From FEN-33 sp963768775 (GTDB lineage: Archaea > Thermoplasmatota > Thermoplasmata > Methanomassiliicoccales > UBA472), in assembly GCA_963768775.1 (NCBI GenBank), contig CAVYIY010000005.1, positions 228,657 through 292,656 of the forward strand: DNA of 64,000 nucleotides, read 5' to 3'. Below are positions 1-8,799 of this stretch, piece by piece. The position numbers and the translations under genes were made by a program. The notes beneath the pieces were generated by a model that was not told where the DNA came from, did no database searches, and saw only the letters and a program-made list of their open reading frames with translations. Each line of letters opens with the position of its first letter. The stretch's first letter is position 1.

Positions 1-63
1 GATTCTTGAATGCTGGCAAGAGCCATAACGATGCTTCGTTCATACAACAAGGACAAGATGTTA

Positions 64-1758
64 TCAGTACGGCCGCTCCGCGTCGAATGGGTTGAGGACA
101 TCGAAGCAGTCGACGTCGTAGAAGGACGGCACGACGGAGCGGTCGTTGATCGACTCCAAGGACTGATCGGCAGCGCCGATCTGAGACAGCCCCCAGCATG
201 CGAGCGCCAGCGAATCCGAGAAGTCGTCGTGCCCGCTCGCCGGGTGCCCGATGCGGATCGCGCCACTGGGCAGCGCCTCGTACTCGAGGAGCTCGAGCTC
301 GTGCTTCAGCCTGAACGGTTCGAGGGGGATGGTGATTTCCCGCCGGTCGAACTTGGCGCGCAGGTTGTCATACAGCTTCGTCTTGCTCTCGTTCGAGGTC
401 TTGAAGCGATGTATGCTGACCCCGGACCTTTCCAGCGCGTCGCATGGACCGAGTCCAAGGCCTGTCTCCTCCGGCACGATGGCGATAGGTTGGAACGTGT
501 CCCGGAGGTAGTAGACATAAGGCAGCTGGTCCTCGAAAGAGACGCCTTCAAATGACTTGATAAACTCCACTTTTAGGGCTCCTGACTGATCGCAGGACAG
601 CACTGTCATTACGCTAGCGTCGGTCTTCCGGCCCCAGTCTATCCCGATCGAGTAGGCCTTGCCGTCCTCACGATTGAGCGTCAGATCGTAGTCCTCCGCC
701 GCCTTCTGTATGCCCACCGGGTCGAAGTAGTTCTGTTGGCTGCTGACGAACTCCCCTTCGTACTCGCATCGGTAGGACGCGTTCGACATGCGCTCCCGCT
801 CGCCCTCGAGGAACGCCTTGTCCAGATATGCGTTCTGATCGCTCCTGACGTGGATCTTCTCATAGAGCGGCGAGTTGTACATCTCCCAAAGATGACCAAC
901 TCGCCCCAATGGCGTCGAGAAGACCGCCAGGTGCCCGTTCCTGCGCGACAGCATCGGGGAGACGGCATCGTAGACCTGATCGGGCACGTCCCTCGCCTCG
1001 TTCACGAAGACGCGCGTCACCTCGGTGAATCCCCTGATCAATCCGGTCGCCGGCAGGAAGTAGATGGCGCTGCCGTTCTTGAAGCGGAGCTCCTCTCTGC
1101 TCGCTTTGAGGATAGAGGCATAGAGTTGATCGTTGCCGGCGACGAAGCTCAGAATGCGATCGTTCAGAAGGTCGCTCTGCCGCTGCGCCGCGCTCACCAC
1201 GACGATCTTGCTGTTCGGTCGGACGATCGACTCCCATAGCGCGAAGCACCCTATGGTGAAGTCCTTGCCGACTTGCCTCCCGGTCACGGCGACCAGGTTG
1301 CGCGTCCCCTGCAGCAGCTTGGCGATCGTCAGCTGATAGTCCTGCAGCTCCACACTCAAGAGGTCATTAAGGAACTTCGCCAAGCCTGTATTGTCCTTCT
1401 GGGCGAAGGCGAGGAGCTCCTGATCGGTGAAGGACCTCACCCCCACCTCGATCTTAGGCGCTTCACCGAGCAAGGACGCGATGCGCGAGGCGATGTCCTT
1501 CTCCGCGCGCTTGGTCTTCATGGTCGATATGGTCTGAGAATCGGGCTCTGTGGAGCGTCCCTCGCGCTTGAGGCCCATCCTTGAGGCCATAACCTTGACT
1601 GCGCCCGGGGTATGATCGACCTCGTGCGCGATGACCCCAATCGCCTTGCCTTGTGTGTAGTATTCCCTAAGGATCTCCTTCTCCTGTTTACTCCAAGGCG
1701 GTTGCGCCTTCGATGTAACTCTTGTAACCTCATTCTCTGAAACTTCGTCGGTTGTCAT
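64..1758 (-). CDS. Terminase large subunit-like ATPase/nuclease
   Basis: This 564-residue protein has the layout of a virus terminase large subunit, the motor that drives DNA into a procapsid and cuts it. Residues 22-66 form a helix-turn-helix-like region resembling a Myb/SANT fold. The ATPase follows, with a Walker A-like GRQVGKD at 160-166 and a Walker B-like VFVNEARD at 250-257. A C-terminal RNase H-like nuclease is indicated by IGIDWGRKTD near 371-380 and HDDFSDSLA near 512. No portal, capsid or tail gene is visible, but the window starts just downstream. The ATG start has only a weak ribosome site. It could belong to a provirus extending to the left or be a remnant. The family call is firm; the N-terminal fusion and the activity are inferred. 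Confidence 0.8.
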   Translation of the reverse strand: MTTDEVSENEVTRVTSKAQPPWSKQEKEILREYYTQGKAIGVIAHEVDHTPGAVKVMASRMGLKREGRSTEPDSQTISTMKTKRAEKDIASRIASLLGEAPKIEVGVRSFTDQELLAFAQKDNTGLAKFLNDLLSVELQDYQLTIAKLLQGTRNLVAVTGRQVGKDFTIGCFALWESIVRPNSKIVVVSAAQRQSDLLNDRILSFVAGNDQLYASILKASREELRFKNGSAIYFLPATGLIRGFTEVTRVFVNEARDVPDQVYDAVSPMLSRRNGHLAVFSTPLGRVGHLWEMYNSPLYEKIHVRSDQNAYLDKAFLEGERERMSNASYRCEYEGEFVSSQQNYFDPVGIQKAAEDYDLTLNREDGKAYSIGIDWGRKTDASVMTVLSCDQSGALKVEFIKSFEGVSFEDQLPYVYYLRDTFQPIAIVPEETGLGLGPCDALERSGVSIHRFKTSNESKTKLYDNLRAKFDRREITIPLEPFRLKHELELLEYEALPSGAIRIGHPASGHDDFSDSLALACWGLSQIGAADQSLESINDRSVVPSFYDVDCFDVLNPFDAERPY

Positions 1759-1782
1759 TGTGCTGCACTTCCACAGTCTGCG

Positions 1783-1846
1783 TGTCTAAAAGTCTAAACA
1801 AGTCTAAAATTAAGATATTAGACTTAGCCAGATAGTAATGTCTAAC
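1783..1846. promoter_or_regulatory. Cluster of TCTAA boxes upstream of the terminase gene
   Basis: Three direct copies of (A/T)GTCTAAA lie at 1783, 1791 and 1801, and another TGTCTAAC lies at 1839. The third copy is half of a perfect inverted repeat, AAGTCTAA at 1800-1807 and TTAGACTT at 1818-1825. The cluster starts 25 bases upstream of the terminase ATG in otherwise AT-rich sequence, as expected of an operator. The binding protein is unknown. Confidence 0.5.
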
Positions 1847-2018
1847 CTCTCTAACCCCTTTTTGAGAAGTGAGAGAGAAATCGTGCTTAAGGAGATTGAT
1901 TCTATCTTCGATCCCGGTAGAAAAAGATGAGTTAATGGGTTTCGCCTGGTTTATAAAGAACCCCGCTATTGGCGATTTTGCCAGATGGGCAGACTGCGAT
2001 TCCCCGCCGGTCCACCAC

Positions 2019-3314
2019 TTAATTCTCTGACCTCGGCCTTGTCCAATTCGTCCTATTTCCAGAAGTGTGTCTTGATGGATGCATGGCTGTCCGCGGGCGC
2101 GTCCTGTTCGTCCTTGCGGACGGGTTCGATTGCCCTTTTCTCCTTGGAACGTTCATGACAGAGGTGAATGGCTTGATTTCAGGTTCGGGCCTGCGCACGA
2201 CCTCCATGTCCAAAGGATCGATGGGCCTGTGGGTCCGGGACTCGATATCTCTAATCATATGGCGCTCCTCTGCCATGAAGAACGATACCGAAGTGCCTTT
2301 CATCCCCGCTCTTCCAGTTCTTCCGATGCGGTGGACGTATGTGTCCGGATCGTTCGGCGCGTCGTAGTTTATGACAAAGTCCACGGCGTCTATATCCAAT
2401 CCCCTGGCCGCCACATCGGTCGCCACCAAAACGTTGATGGAACCCTCCTTGAAGCTTTTAAGGACCCTCTCCCTCTTGTTCTGGGCGACGTCGCCGTGGA
2501 TTGCGGCCGCGAGGTAATTATGGGCAAGCAGCTTCTTCGTAAGCTGATCGACCTTGCGCTTGGTTGCGCAGAATACAATAGCCTTGGGATTGTCCTTATC
2601 TAGGATCGTGCAGAGCGCGTCTCGCTTCGTTTCCTTGTCGGCTATGATATAATATTGTTTGGTCAAGTCGAGGACCGGCTCGTCCTTGGAGACCAGAATC
2701 TCTCTGGGGTTGACCATCTGGCGCATCGCCAGATGCCTTATTTCCGGCGACATGGTCGCAGAGAATAGCAGCGACTGCCTCTTCCTGGGCACCTTTGATA
2801 AGATGAAATTGAGGTCCTTGGCGAAACCCATATCGAGCATGCGGTCCGCCTCGTCAAGTACGACGACCGATATCTTCGAAAGGTCCAGGTCATTCCGGTT
2901 AATGAGGTCCTTGGCCCTACCGGGCGTGGCCACCACGATATCCGTGCCTCTCCTGAGCTTCTCTATCTGAGGCCCGATGCCCACTCCCCCATAGACTGGG
3001 ATGCATATATGGCCGGTGAACCTGGCGAGCTTAGATAGCTCCTCAAAGACCTGATTCGCCAATTCCCTGGTCGGAACGAGGACCAATGTAGATGGACTCC
3101 TCATCCCAGGCTTGATCCTTTCCAGTATTATGGTTCCATACACGCCAGTCTTACCAGTGCCGGTCTGCGCCTGGGCGAACATGTCTCCACCCTTAAGGCC
3201 CACCGGTATTGCTTCTATCTGCACGGGCGTTGGAGTCTCCCATCCCATGTCGTTCATTGCACGAATGATCTCCATCGAGATCTTTAGATCTGTGAAAGTT
3301 GTCACGATATTCAC
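2019..3314 (-). CDS. DEAD-box ATP-dependent RNA helicase
   Basis: This is a 431-residue helicase that would unwind or remodel RNA in an ATP-dependent way. Motifs appear in the usual order: Q motif (TPTPVQIEAIP), motif I (AQAQTGTGKT, 47-56), Ia (PTRELA), II (LDEADRMLDMGF), III (SAT), IV (IVFCATKR), then ATDVAARGLDI and HRIGRTGRAG in the second RecA domain. A basic, Arg/Thr/Asn-rich tail of about 50 residues probably adds RNA affinity. The start is GTG and a T-rich TATA-like stretch lies just upstream. It stands alone. Archaeal and bacterial homologues act in ribosome assembly, RNA decay or cold adaptation; which applies here cannot be told. Confidence 0.93.
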   Translation of the reverse strand: MNIVTTFTDLKISMEIIRAMNDMGWETPTPVQIEAIPVGLKGGDMFAQAQTGTGKTGVYGTIILERIKPGMRSPSTLVLVPTRELANQVFEELSKLARFTGHICIPVYGGVGIGPQIEKLRRGTDIVVATPGRAKDLINRNDLDLSKISVVVLDEADRMLDMGFAKDLNFILSKVPRKRQSLLFSATMSPEIRHLAMRQMVNPREILVSKDEPVLDLTKQYYIIADKETKRDALCTILDKDNPKAIVFCATKRKVDQLTKKLLAHNYLAAAIHGDVAQNKRERVLKSFKEGSINVLVATDVAARGLDIDAVDFVINYDAPNDPDTYVHRIGRTGRAGMKGTSVSFFMAEERHMIRDIESRTHRPIDPLDMEVVRRPEPEIKPFTSVMNVPRRKGQSNPSARTNRTRPRTAMHPSRHTSGNRTNWTRPRSEN

Positions 3315-3485
3315 TCTATGAGAAAAATAAACGAACTGTAAGAATACAGACGAAATTTTAATCTCGTTACCTGGTTGCGATTCCTATATTTAAATATGCG
3401 TATCAATATGACGCATGATTGCGGCAGTGGCATAGGAACTGGTTGAAAAAAAGGAAATAGACGGTCCCTTAGGCTTGTTTATAGC

Positions 3486-3572
3486 TCACTTCTTCTTGTC
3501 TTCGATGGTGTCATGCACTCCACGTGCCTCTCCCGTCCTGAAGCAACCCGAACATCCACTGGTGCTTGCCAT
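3486..3572 (-). CDS. Possible 28-residue CxxC miniprotein
   Basis: A short frame with an ATG start encodes a 28-residue peptide containing CSGC and ending in a charged DKKK tail. It is the only coding-looking feature between the helicase and the next gene (3315-3693). The sole support is the cysteine pair and an acceptable start. It may be chance. Confidence 0.2.
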   Translation of the reverse strand: MASTSGCSGCFRTGEARGVHDTIEDKKK

Positions 3573-3693
3573 TCTTTTCAATCAGATCGTGATCCCTTAA
3601 TGGTCACCGTCCACTGCATCCATTTTCCAGTCAATCAGAATAGTATATGAATGAAGATTCTCACATATTCAATCATAATTGGGAAGTGCTAGA

Positions 3694-3951
3694 ATGGTGG
3701 CCGAACCGACGACGTCCAACGCAACGAGCGTTCCTGAAACGACCCGCGACTTTCGATTGCAGAGAAAGGCAATCAAGGAAATATTCCTCAAGGCACCAGA
3801 TGGCGTCAATAGGGACGAGCTAGAAAGATTGGCAGGAATGAAAGGGATCAAGGGCGAAGACTTCGAGACGGTGCTCGAGAGCATGCTTGGGAGTGGTCAT
3901 CTCTACTATGACAAGGCATTGGGCAAATTCCGTTACGTGAGGAATGAATGA
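3694..3951 (+). CDS. Small winged-helix-like protein
   Basis: The 85-residue product has a Ser/Thr-rich N-terminus. It is followed by helices and a short beta hairpin (GHLYYDKALGKFRYV), the pattern of a winged-helix domain, with an acidic LERLAGMKGIKGEDFE segment as in C-terminal winged helices of archaeal replication and transcription proteins. I chose the internal ATG because the frame upstream has no better start. Nucleic-acid binding is likely; the target is unknown. It faces away from the helicase and converges with the zinc-ribbon gene downstream. Confidence 0.6.
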   Translation: MVAEPTTSNATSVPETTRDFRLQRKAIKEIFLKAPDGVNRDELERLAGMKGIKGEDFETVLESMLGSGHLYYDKALGKFRYVRNE

Positions 3952-4059
3952 ATTCGTTGTGCTGCCAGAATGAGCAGTGAATCGTTGAATTCATTCTTTG
4001 GCGTCTAGTGAAGAGCAATGAACAAACGCAGAGGATCATCTCAAAATCCACGAACTTCA

Positions 4060-4215
4060 TCACCATCCTGGGATTATGACTAAGCATTTGGCGCAAAACC
4101 AAACCGGCTTTCCGATCAGCTCGCTCGGAAGATATCTCAATGCGTCCTTTAATGCCTCGTCAGCGTACTTGTAGTAACGAAGAATCATCTCATTTCCGCA
4201 ATTGGGGCATTTCAT
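4060..4215 (-). CDS. 51-residue zinc-ribbon protein
   Basis: A short gene with a strong ribosome site (GGAGGAGG, 8 bases before the ATG) encodes a protein with CPNCG at its N-terminus and CAKC near its C-terminus. That is one four-cysteine zinc ribbon with about 35 residues between the two knuckles. The middle is an amphipathic helix region (YYKYADEALKDALRYL). Such single-ribbon proteins are common in archaea and mostly uncharacterised. The matched cysteine pairs and the ribosome site make it a real gene; its function is unknown. Confidence 0.65.
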   Translation of the reverse strand: MKCPNCGNEMILRYYKYADEALKDALRYLPSELIGKPVWFCAKCLVIIPGW

Positions 4216-4331
4216 CGCATCCTCCTCCTACAGTTCGTATCCTCGCCCCCGCTTATTATTCTTGGTGGATCTCGGGCTCGGTCTGAAGCCCGCTCAGGCC
4301 GGATCGATGATCAGGTGAGCCAAGAGCGGTC

Positions 4332-4345
4332 TATATAAATAAATA
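4332..4345 (+). promoter_or_regulatory. TATA box of the receiver gene
   Basis: TATATAAATAAATA is a clear archaeal TATA element. Transcription would begin about 25 bases downstream, giving a leader of roughly 45-50 bases before the receiver-protein ATG, which has a GGGAGGGG ribosome site. Confidence 0.6.
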
Positions 4346-4412
4346 GCCCGATTCGCTGTCGAACGGTGAGCACATTCGATCAGAACTTTCATCCATAAAC
4401 GGGAGGGGTTAG

Positions 4413-4862
4413 ATGGGCAATTCGGCCGAGGAGCAGATTAGCATCCTATTGGTTGAGGACAACCCTCGCGATATTGCCCTCACCCAAGAATTGTTCAAGG
4501 AGGCCAAGATCGGTAACGACATCCACGTGGTCAACGACGGGATACAGGCAATGGAGTATCTCCATGAACAAATCGAAGGTGGAGGGAGCCTCCCGGATCT
4601 GATACTACTTGACCTGAACCTTCCGAGATTGGACGGAAGGCAGTTCTTGAGATTGCTGAGAGAGGAGGAAGGGCTGAAGTCGATACCGGTCGCGGTGTTG
4701 ACATCCTCGGCAGCCGATGAGGACATTCTCATGAGCTATAATCTGGACGCCGACTGCTACGTCACTAAGCCCATCGACATCTACCAGATAATGAAGATCA
4801 TCGGGCGGATCGACGGTTTCGGCATTTCGATGGTCAGGGTCAGGAAGGCAACGACGTTATAG
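4413..4862 (+). CDS. Single-domain response regulator (receiver only)
   Basis: This 149-residue protein is a stand-alone receiver domain of the Rcp1-like type. It shows the acidic pair (LLVEDNPRD), the phospho-acceptor aspartate in LILLDLNLPRLDG, the conserved Ser/Thr in AVLTSSA and the lysine in YVTKPID. There is no output domain, so it probably passes phosphate or binds a partner. It lies 141 bases upstream of a multi-PAS protein on the same strand. That protein lacks key kinase residues, so the true kinase may be encoded elsewhere. Confidence 0.9.
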   Translation: MGNSAEEQISILLVEDNPRDIALTQELFKEAKIGNDIHVVNDGIQAMEYLHEQIEGGGSLPDLILLDLNLPRLDGRQFLRLLREEEGLKSIPVAVLTSSAADEDILMSYNLDADCYVTKPIDIYQIMKIIGRIDGFGISMVRVRKATTL

Positions 4863-5003
4863 GATTGATTCGGAGGGCGTCCGATATCGCCAGAATGTAT
4901 TTCCTAGGGAATGTCGTTCAAGCTCGCAATACTGCATTCAGTTATGAGTCCCTAGGATGGCGATTGCACACCAATTTGGGTCTTTAGTCGGAGCAAAACA
5001 GTC

Positions 5004-7022
5004 ATGGCAGTGTCGTTAAGCTTCATCGATGCGAAAGTCGCCGAACTGAAAGGAGGCAGATCATCAGCCGGATCGATCAAGCCCAATCCAGATTATTCGT
5101 GGAAGATCGATGGCGAGGGAAGGACGACTCGCATTTCCGAGGCGGTGGCCGCAGTGCTCGATCAGCTGCCAAGCGAGGTTATGGGGAAATCGATCTACGA
5201 CTACTTAAACGTCGATGATGGCCAGCAACTGAATGGCGCGATACGAAGGGCATTGAACAATGGCAATAGGTACGAGTTTGAAGTGAAGCGGCCGAAGGGG
5301 AAGAAATTCTATGCCAATGTCATCGACCACCGAAGCAAGAAACCGACCAACTGCCTGCTCGGCTATATCTCGCTCCAAGGCGGCAACGAACCCGGGATAT
5401 TTGCCTCGATCGAGCTCGAGGAGAACGATGGAGACCTGTCGCTGAGCCAAGCCAGGACTCAGGAGGCGGTGGTGCGCCTCCAGTTCGAGAAGGAGTTGCT
5501 GGAAATAGTGATGGAGGGAACGCCGACCCAAATCGCCTATCTGGACCATGATTTCCGACTTGTCACGGTCAACAGCGCATACGAGAAGGGGAGCGGCCAT
5601 CTACGCATAGAATTGATCGGCAAACGGTATTTCGAGGTTTTTCCCGATGGCGAGGAGGCAAAGCTTTTCAATAAAGTAAGATTAACTGGCAAGCCGATCG
5701 AGATCAAGGCAAAACCGCTCGAATCCGCCAATCCAGCACACCATGGCAAGACGTACTGGGACTGGTCGCTGGTGCCGGTGAAGGACGATTACGGCTTCGT
5801 TCAGGGATTGGTGCTGTCTCTCACCGAGATAACCGAGCAGGTGGAGTCTCGAAGGTCGATCGAGCGCCTGGCGGCCGATGCCAATGCTGAGAGGCAGAGG
5901 CTAAGGACAATCCTGGATACGATTCCGGTCGGCGTGATGGTCGCCGACCAGTCCGGCCTGATAGTGGAATCCAACAAGATGCTGGAAAAGATATGGCACG
6001 GTCCCCTCCAGGTATCCACCTTGGCGGACTTGACCAGGCTCCGAGGTTGGTGGGCGGATAATGGCATCCCGTTGAAGGCGAGCGATTGGAACATCGCTTC
6101 GGTGCTTTCTGGGAACAAGCCTGAACTGGGGCAGATGATCGACATCCTGAGATTCGATGGCTCCAGGGGCACGATCCTGAGCTCGGCGGCCCCGATCAAG
6201 GATGCAAAAGGAGGCCTTATCGGCGGGATCACCGTGGTCCAGGACATTACGCACCAGCGTTCCCTGGAGCATGATGCCTTGGAGTCGAAGGCCAAGGCGG
6301 AACTGTACCTGGACCTGATGAACAAGGACCTGAGCGGATTGCACAGCGCGGTGATGGAGAACCTTGCCGTCATTTCCAAGAAGGCCAATCTCGATCCCAA
6401 GGTGAGGAATCATATCGATTCTTCCATCGAGCACATGGAGGAAGCCTCCAAGCTCATCGATATCGTTGATAAGATCAAGATCATAGAGGGGCACGAGCTG
6501 AAGTATGGCCTGCTCGACGTAGGCTTGCTATTGTCCGAGGTTTCCGATCATTACAGAAAAGCTTACAAGTCAAGGGTGAAGATTGCTTACACTCAAGCTC
6601 AAGGGCTCACCTCCAATGCCAATTCCCTGCTGGCAGATGCCTTCTCCTATCTGATCGACGACTGCATTTCCCGCATGGACAAGAGCCTCGCCTTGAAGAT
6701 CGACATTGCGGAGGCGTATGAGGGCGGGAAGCAGTATCACAAGATCATGTTCGAGGACAATGTGAAAGAGACCAATAACAAGCTGAAGACCAATACATTC
6801 AATCTGCCCTTGAGGGGCAAGAACCAGAGCACCATCGACGACCTCAGGCTCTACCTGATTCGCACGATAGTGGAGAACAATCACGGCCGAATATGGCTCG
6901 AGAGCAAGGTCAGCGGGGATTGGAAGAAGGGACGTAAGTTCGTGATCATGCTTCCCTCGGTGCCAGTTAGGCAGGAGTCTCTCATTAACGATTTCGGATC
7001 CTCTGAAGAGGATCAGGACTGA
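5004..7022 (+). CDS. Multi-PAS protein with a degenerate histidine-kinase core
   Basis: The 672-residue soluble protein has three PAS-like segments (about 30-120, 165-280 and 300-420), then the layout of an archaeal sensor kinase. The H-box position reads LYLDLMNKDLSG (about 433-445), where active relatives have a SHD-type histidine motif, so the phospho-acceptor is missing. The N-box position reads LIDDCIS instead of LxxNAxK, and the G1 position reads FEDNVKETNN rather than DNGxGI. The end (ENNHGRIWLESKVSGDWKKGRKFVI) keeps the usual G2-like fold. No membrane segment is seen. It is probably a sensor pseudokinase or scaffold working with the upstream receiver. The loss of activity is inferred from the residues. 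Confidence 0.8.
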   Translation: MAVSLSFIDAKVAELKGGRSSAGSIKPNPDYSWKIDGEGRTTRISEAVAAVLDQLPSEVMGKSIYDYLNVDDGQQLNGAIRRALNNGNRYEFEVKRPKGKKFYANVIDHRSKKPTNCLLGYISLQGGNEPGIFASIELEENDGDLSLSQARTQEAVVRLQFEKELLEIVMEGTPTQIAYLDHDFRLVTVNSAYEKGSGHLRIELIGKRYFEVFPDGEEAKLFNKVRLTGKPIEIKAKPLESANPAHHGKTYWDWSLVPVKDDYGFVQGLVLSLTEITEQVESRRSIERLAADANAERQRLRTILDTIPVGVMVADQSGLIVESNKMLEKIWHGPLQVSTLADLTRLRGWWADNGIPLKASDWNIASVLSGNKPELGQMIDILRFDGSRGTILSSAAPIKDAKGGLIGGITVVQDITHQRSLEHDALESKAKAELYLDLMNKDLSGLHSAVMENLAVISKKANLDPKVRNHIDSSIEHMEEASKLIDIVDKIKIIEGHELKYGLLDVGLLLSEVSDHYRKAYKSRVKIAYTQAQGLTSNANSLLADAFSYLIDDCISRMDKSLALKIDIAEAYEGGKQYHKIMFEDNVKETNNKLKTNTFNLPLRGKNQSTIDDLRLYLIRTIVENNHGRIWLESKVSGDWKKGRKFVIMLPSVPVRQESLINDFGSSEEDQD

Positions 7023-7090
7023 GCGCTATTACTGTTCGAAACAAAGAAAGGCGGAAAAATGGAAAACGGTAAGGGGTTTCGGACCTTCTC

Positions 7091-8212
7091 TTAGCCTTCA
7101 GGCTCTGGAACGTTCTTGGAAGGAGTGCCCTTGCCTCTCGGGTCGGCGATCTGGTCCATCTCCGCCTTCTCCTTCTCCATCACTTCTTCCAGGGACCTCA
7201 GGTCACGGCGAAGCTCGTCCGGCTTGGGTATCGGGCCGAGGACATCATCCGCCTTTCCGACCGATCGTTCGATCTCTTCCATGCTGCTGATCGCTCTATC
7301 GGGAACTGATCTGGCCGATCCGAGGTATTCCGAGACGCCCTCAACTAGCCTTGTGAGCTCCATCGGGAAGATGAATTTCGTCGACTGGCCATTACCGAGT
7401 GCCTTGATCGTGTCTAGGGTCAGGACTGTCAAAGCCTTCGAATCCAACGGGCTCGCTCCTACTGATAATATTCGGAGCTTCTGTGCCTCACCTTGTGACT
7501 GCAGGATGATGGCCATCCTCTCACCCTCGGCCTCCAGTATCTTCGCTTGTCTCAAGCCTTCAGCCTGCAGGATTCTGGACCGCTTGTCGCCTTCCGCGTT
7601 AAGGATGGCCGCTTTCTTTGCGCCATCCGCCTTGAGGACGGCCGCCCTTCTCAGCCTTTCCGCTGAGGTCTGTTCTTCCATCGCCTGCTTGACCTTTGGC
7701 GCTGGGTCGACTTCTCTGATCTCGACCGCCTCGACCTTAACGCCCCACTTGTCCGTAGCCTCGTCCAACACGTCACGGAGGTGGAGGTTGATCTTCTCCC
7801 GGTTGGACAGTATCTCATCGAGCTCCATGTCACCGATGATCGAACGAAGCGTGGTCTGAGCCAGGTATACCGTGGCTGCTCTGTAATTCTGAACTTGGAA
7901 GAAAGCCTTGCTCGGGTCGATCACCTTGATGTAAATAATAGCATCCACGTTCGTCGGGGAGTTGTCCTTGGTAATTACCTCCTGCCTTGGAACGTCAAGG
8001 ACGACAGTCCTAAGATCGATCTTGATGACCTCGCTGATCAAAGGAGTCACGTAATTGAAACCTTGATCCAATATCTTAACAAACCGTCCCAAACGGATGT
8101 AAACCGCCTGTTCGTACGGCCTCACGATCCTAATTCCATTCGCAACGATCACCACGGCGGCGATGATCGCAAGTATGAGCAATGCAACCAAGACCACATC
8201 GACTTCTGCCAT
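7091..8212 (-). CDS. SPFH/stomatin-like protein (slipin)
   Basis: The 373-residue protein starts with a membrane segment (VVLVALLILAIIAAVVIVAN). An SPFH/band-7 domain follows (VRPYEQAVYIRLGRFVKILDQG... RTVLDVPRQEVITKDN), then a long Ala/Glu/Lys coiled coil with repeats of the form ILxAEGxRxA. It would form oligomers at the cytoplasmic membrane and organise proteins there. NfeD is encoded 31 bases upstream on the same strand, the classic stomatin-NfeD pair. The acidic C-terminal tail (about residues 300-373) is longer than in minimal slipins. Confidence 0.93.
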   Translation of the reverse strand: MAEVDVVLVALLILAIIAAVVIVANGIRIVRPYEQAVYIRLGRFVKILDQGFNYVTPLISEVIKIDLRTVVLDVPRQEVITKDNSPTNVDAIIYIKVIDPSKAFFQVQNYRAATVYLAQTTLRSIIGDMELDEILSNREKINLHLRDVLDEATDKWGVKVEAVEIREVDPAPKVKQAMEEQTSAERLRRAAVLKADGAKKAAILNAEGDKRSRILQAEGLRQAKILEAEGERMAIILQSQGEAQKLRILSVGASPLDSKALTVLTLDTIKALGNGQSTKFIFPMELTRLVEGVSEYLGSARSVPDRAISSMEEIERSVGKADDVLGPIPKPDELRRDLRSLEEVMEKEKAEMDQIADPRGKGTPSKNVPEPEG

Positions 8213-8243
8213 TTATTTCCCTCCAATTATGATTGACACCCTT

Positions 8244-8717
8244 TCAGGGGCAAACTGGTTTTCCTTCCTCATTGATCTCTTCGACCAAGACATGGACTCC
8301 TTCGCTTGACTTGACAGCTACCCTCTTGCCTACTGGTATGATGCACTTTGCGGTGGCGCTCCAGGATTCATGGTCGATTTGCACCTTGCCCTTAAGGCTA
8401 TCAGGCCTCACCTCTACAGTTATTATGCCAGTGGTCCCAACCAATGAGGTTGCGACCCTGGTTTCCGGCGGAGCGGGTGGTGCGATCTTCTGATAAAGTT
8501 TGATCGTCAAGTATGTTGATGGTGCCAGTACAATTACCGCGACGATTGGCCCCCATACAGACGATAAGATGTCAGGAAAGACGAAACCTAAGACCCCGAG
8601 GACCAGAAGTACTGTTGCTGGAACTAGCAAGAAGTTGCCGGGCATAGCTGCTTCTGCCAGCAGCATCAGGACCCCGATCACAATGAACGCAATCGATAGA
8701 TCAATAGCCAGTGTCAT
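8244..8717 (-). CDS. NfeD-family membrane protein
   Basis: This 157-residue short-form NfeD has two or three membrane segments (IDLSIAFIVIGVLMLLAEAA, FLLVPATVLLVLGVLGFVF, and a third region around VIVLAPSTYL). A C-terminal OB-fold follows (GTTGIITVEVRPDSLKGKVQ... GKRVAVKSSEGVHVLVEEI). It lacks the N-terminal ClpP-like protease of long NfeD proteins. It precedes the slipin gene in an operon, and the two products are expected to act together in the membrane. Confidence 0.88.
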   Translation of the reverse strand: MTLAIDLSIAFIVIGVLMLLAEAAMPGNFLLVPATVLLVLGVLGFVFPDILSSVWGPIVAVIVLAPSTYLTIKLYQKIAPPAPPETRVATSLVGTTGIITVEVRPDSLKGKVQIDHESWSATAKCIIPVGKRVAVKSSEGVHVLVEEINEEGKPVCP

Positions 8718-8799
8718 TAATCGCTAACATAGAGTTGTTAGTATTTCAGTTTATTGCCCGATACAGGCATTTATTGGACAATTGTGGAGAATCGGCCAA

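Noticed and set aside
10..555. Plus-strand open frame opposite the terminase
   Set aside because: It is a mirror of a high-GC coding gene; the terminase motifs on the other strand are unmistakable.
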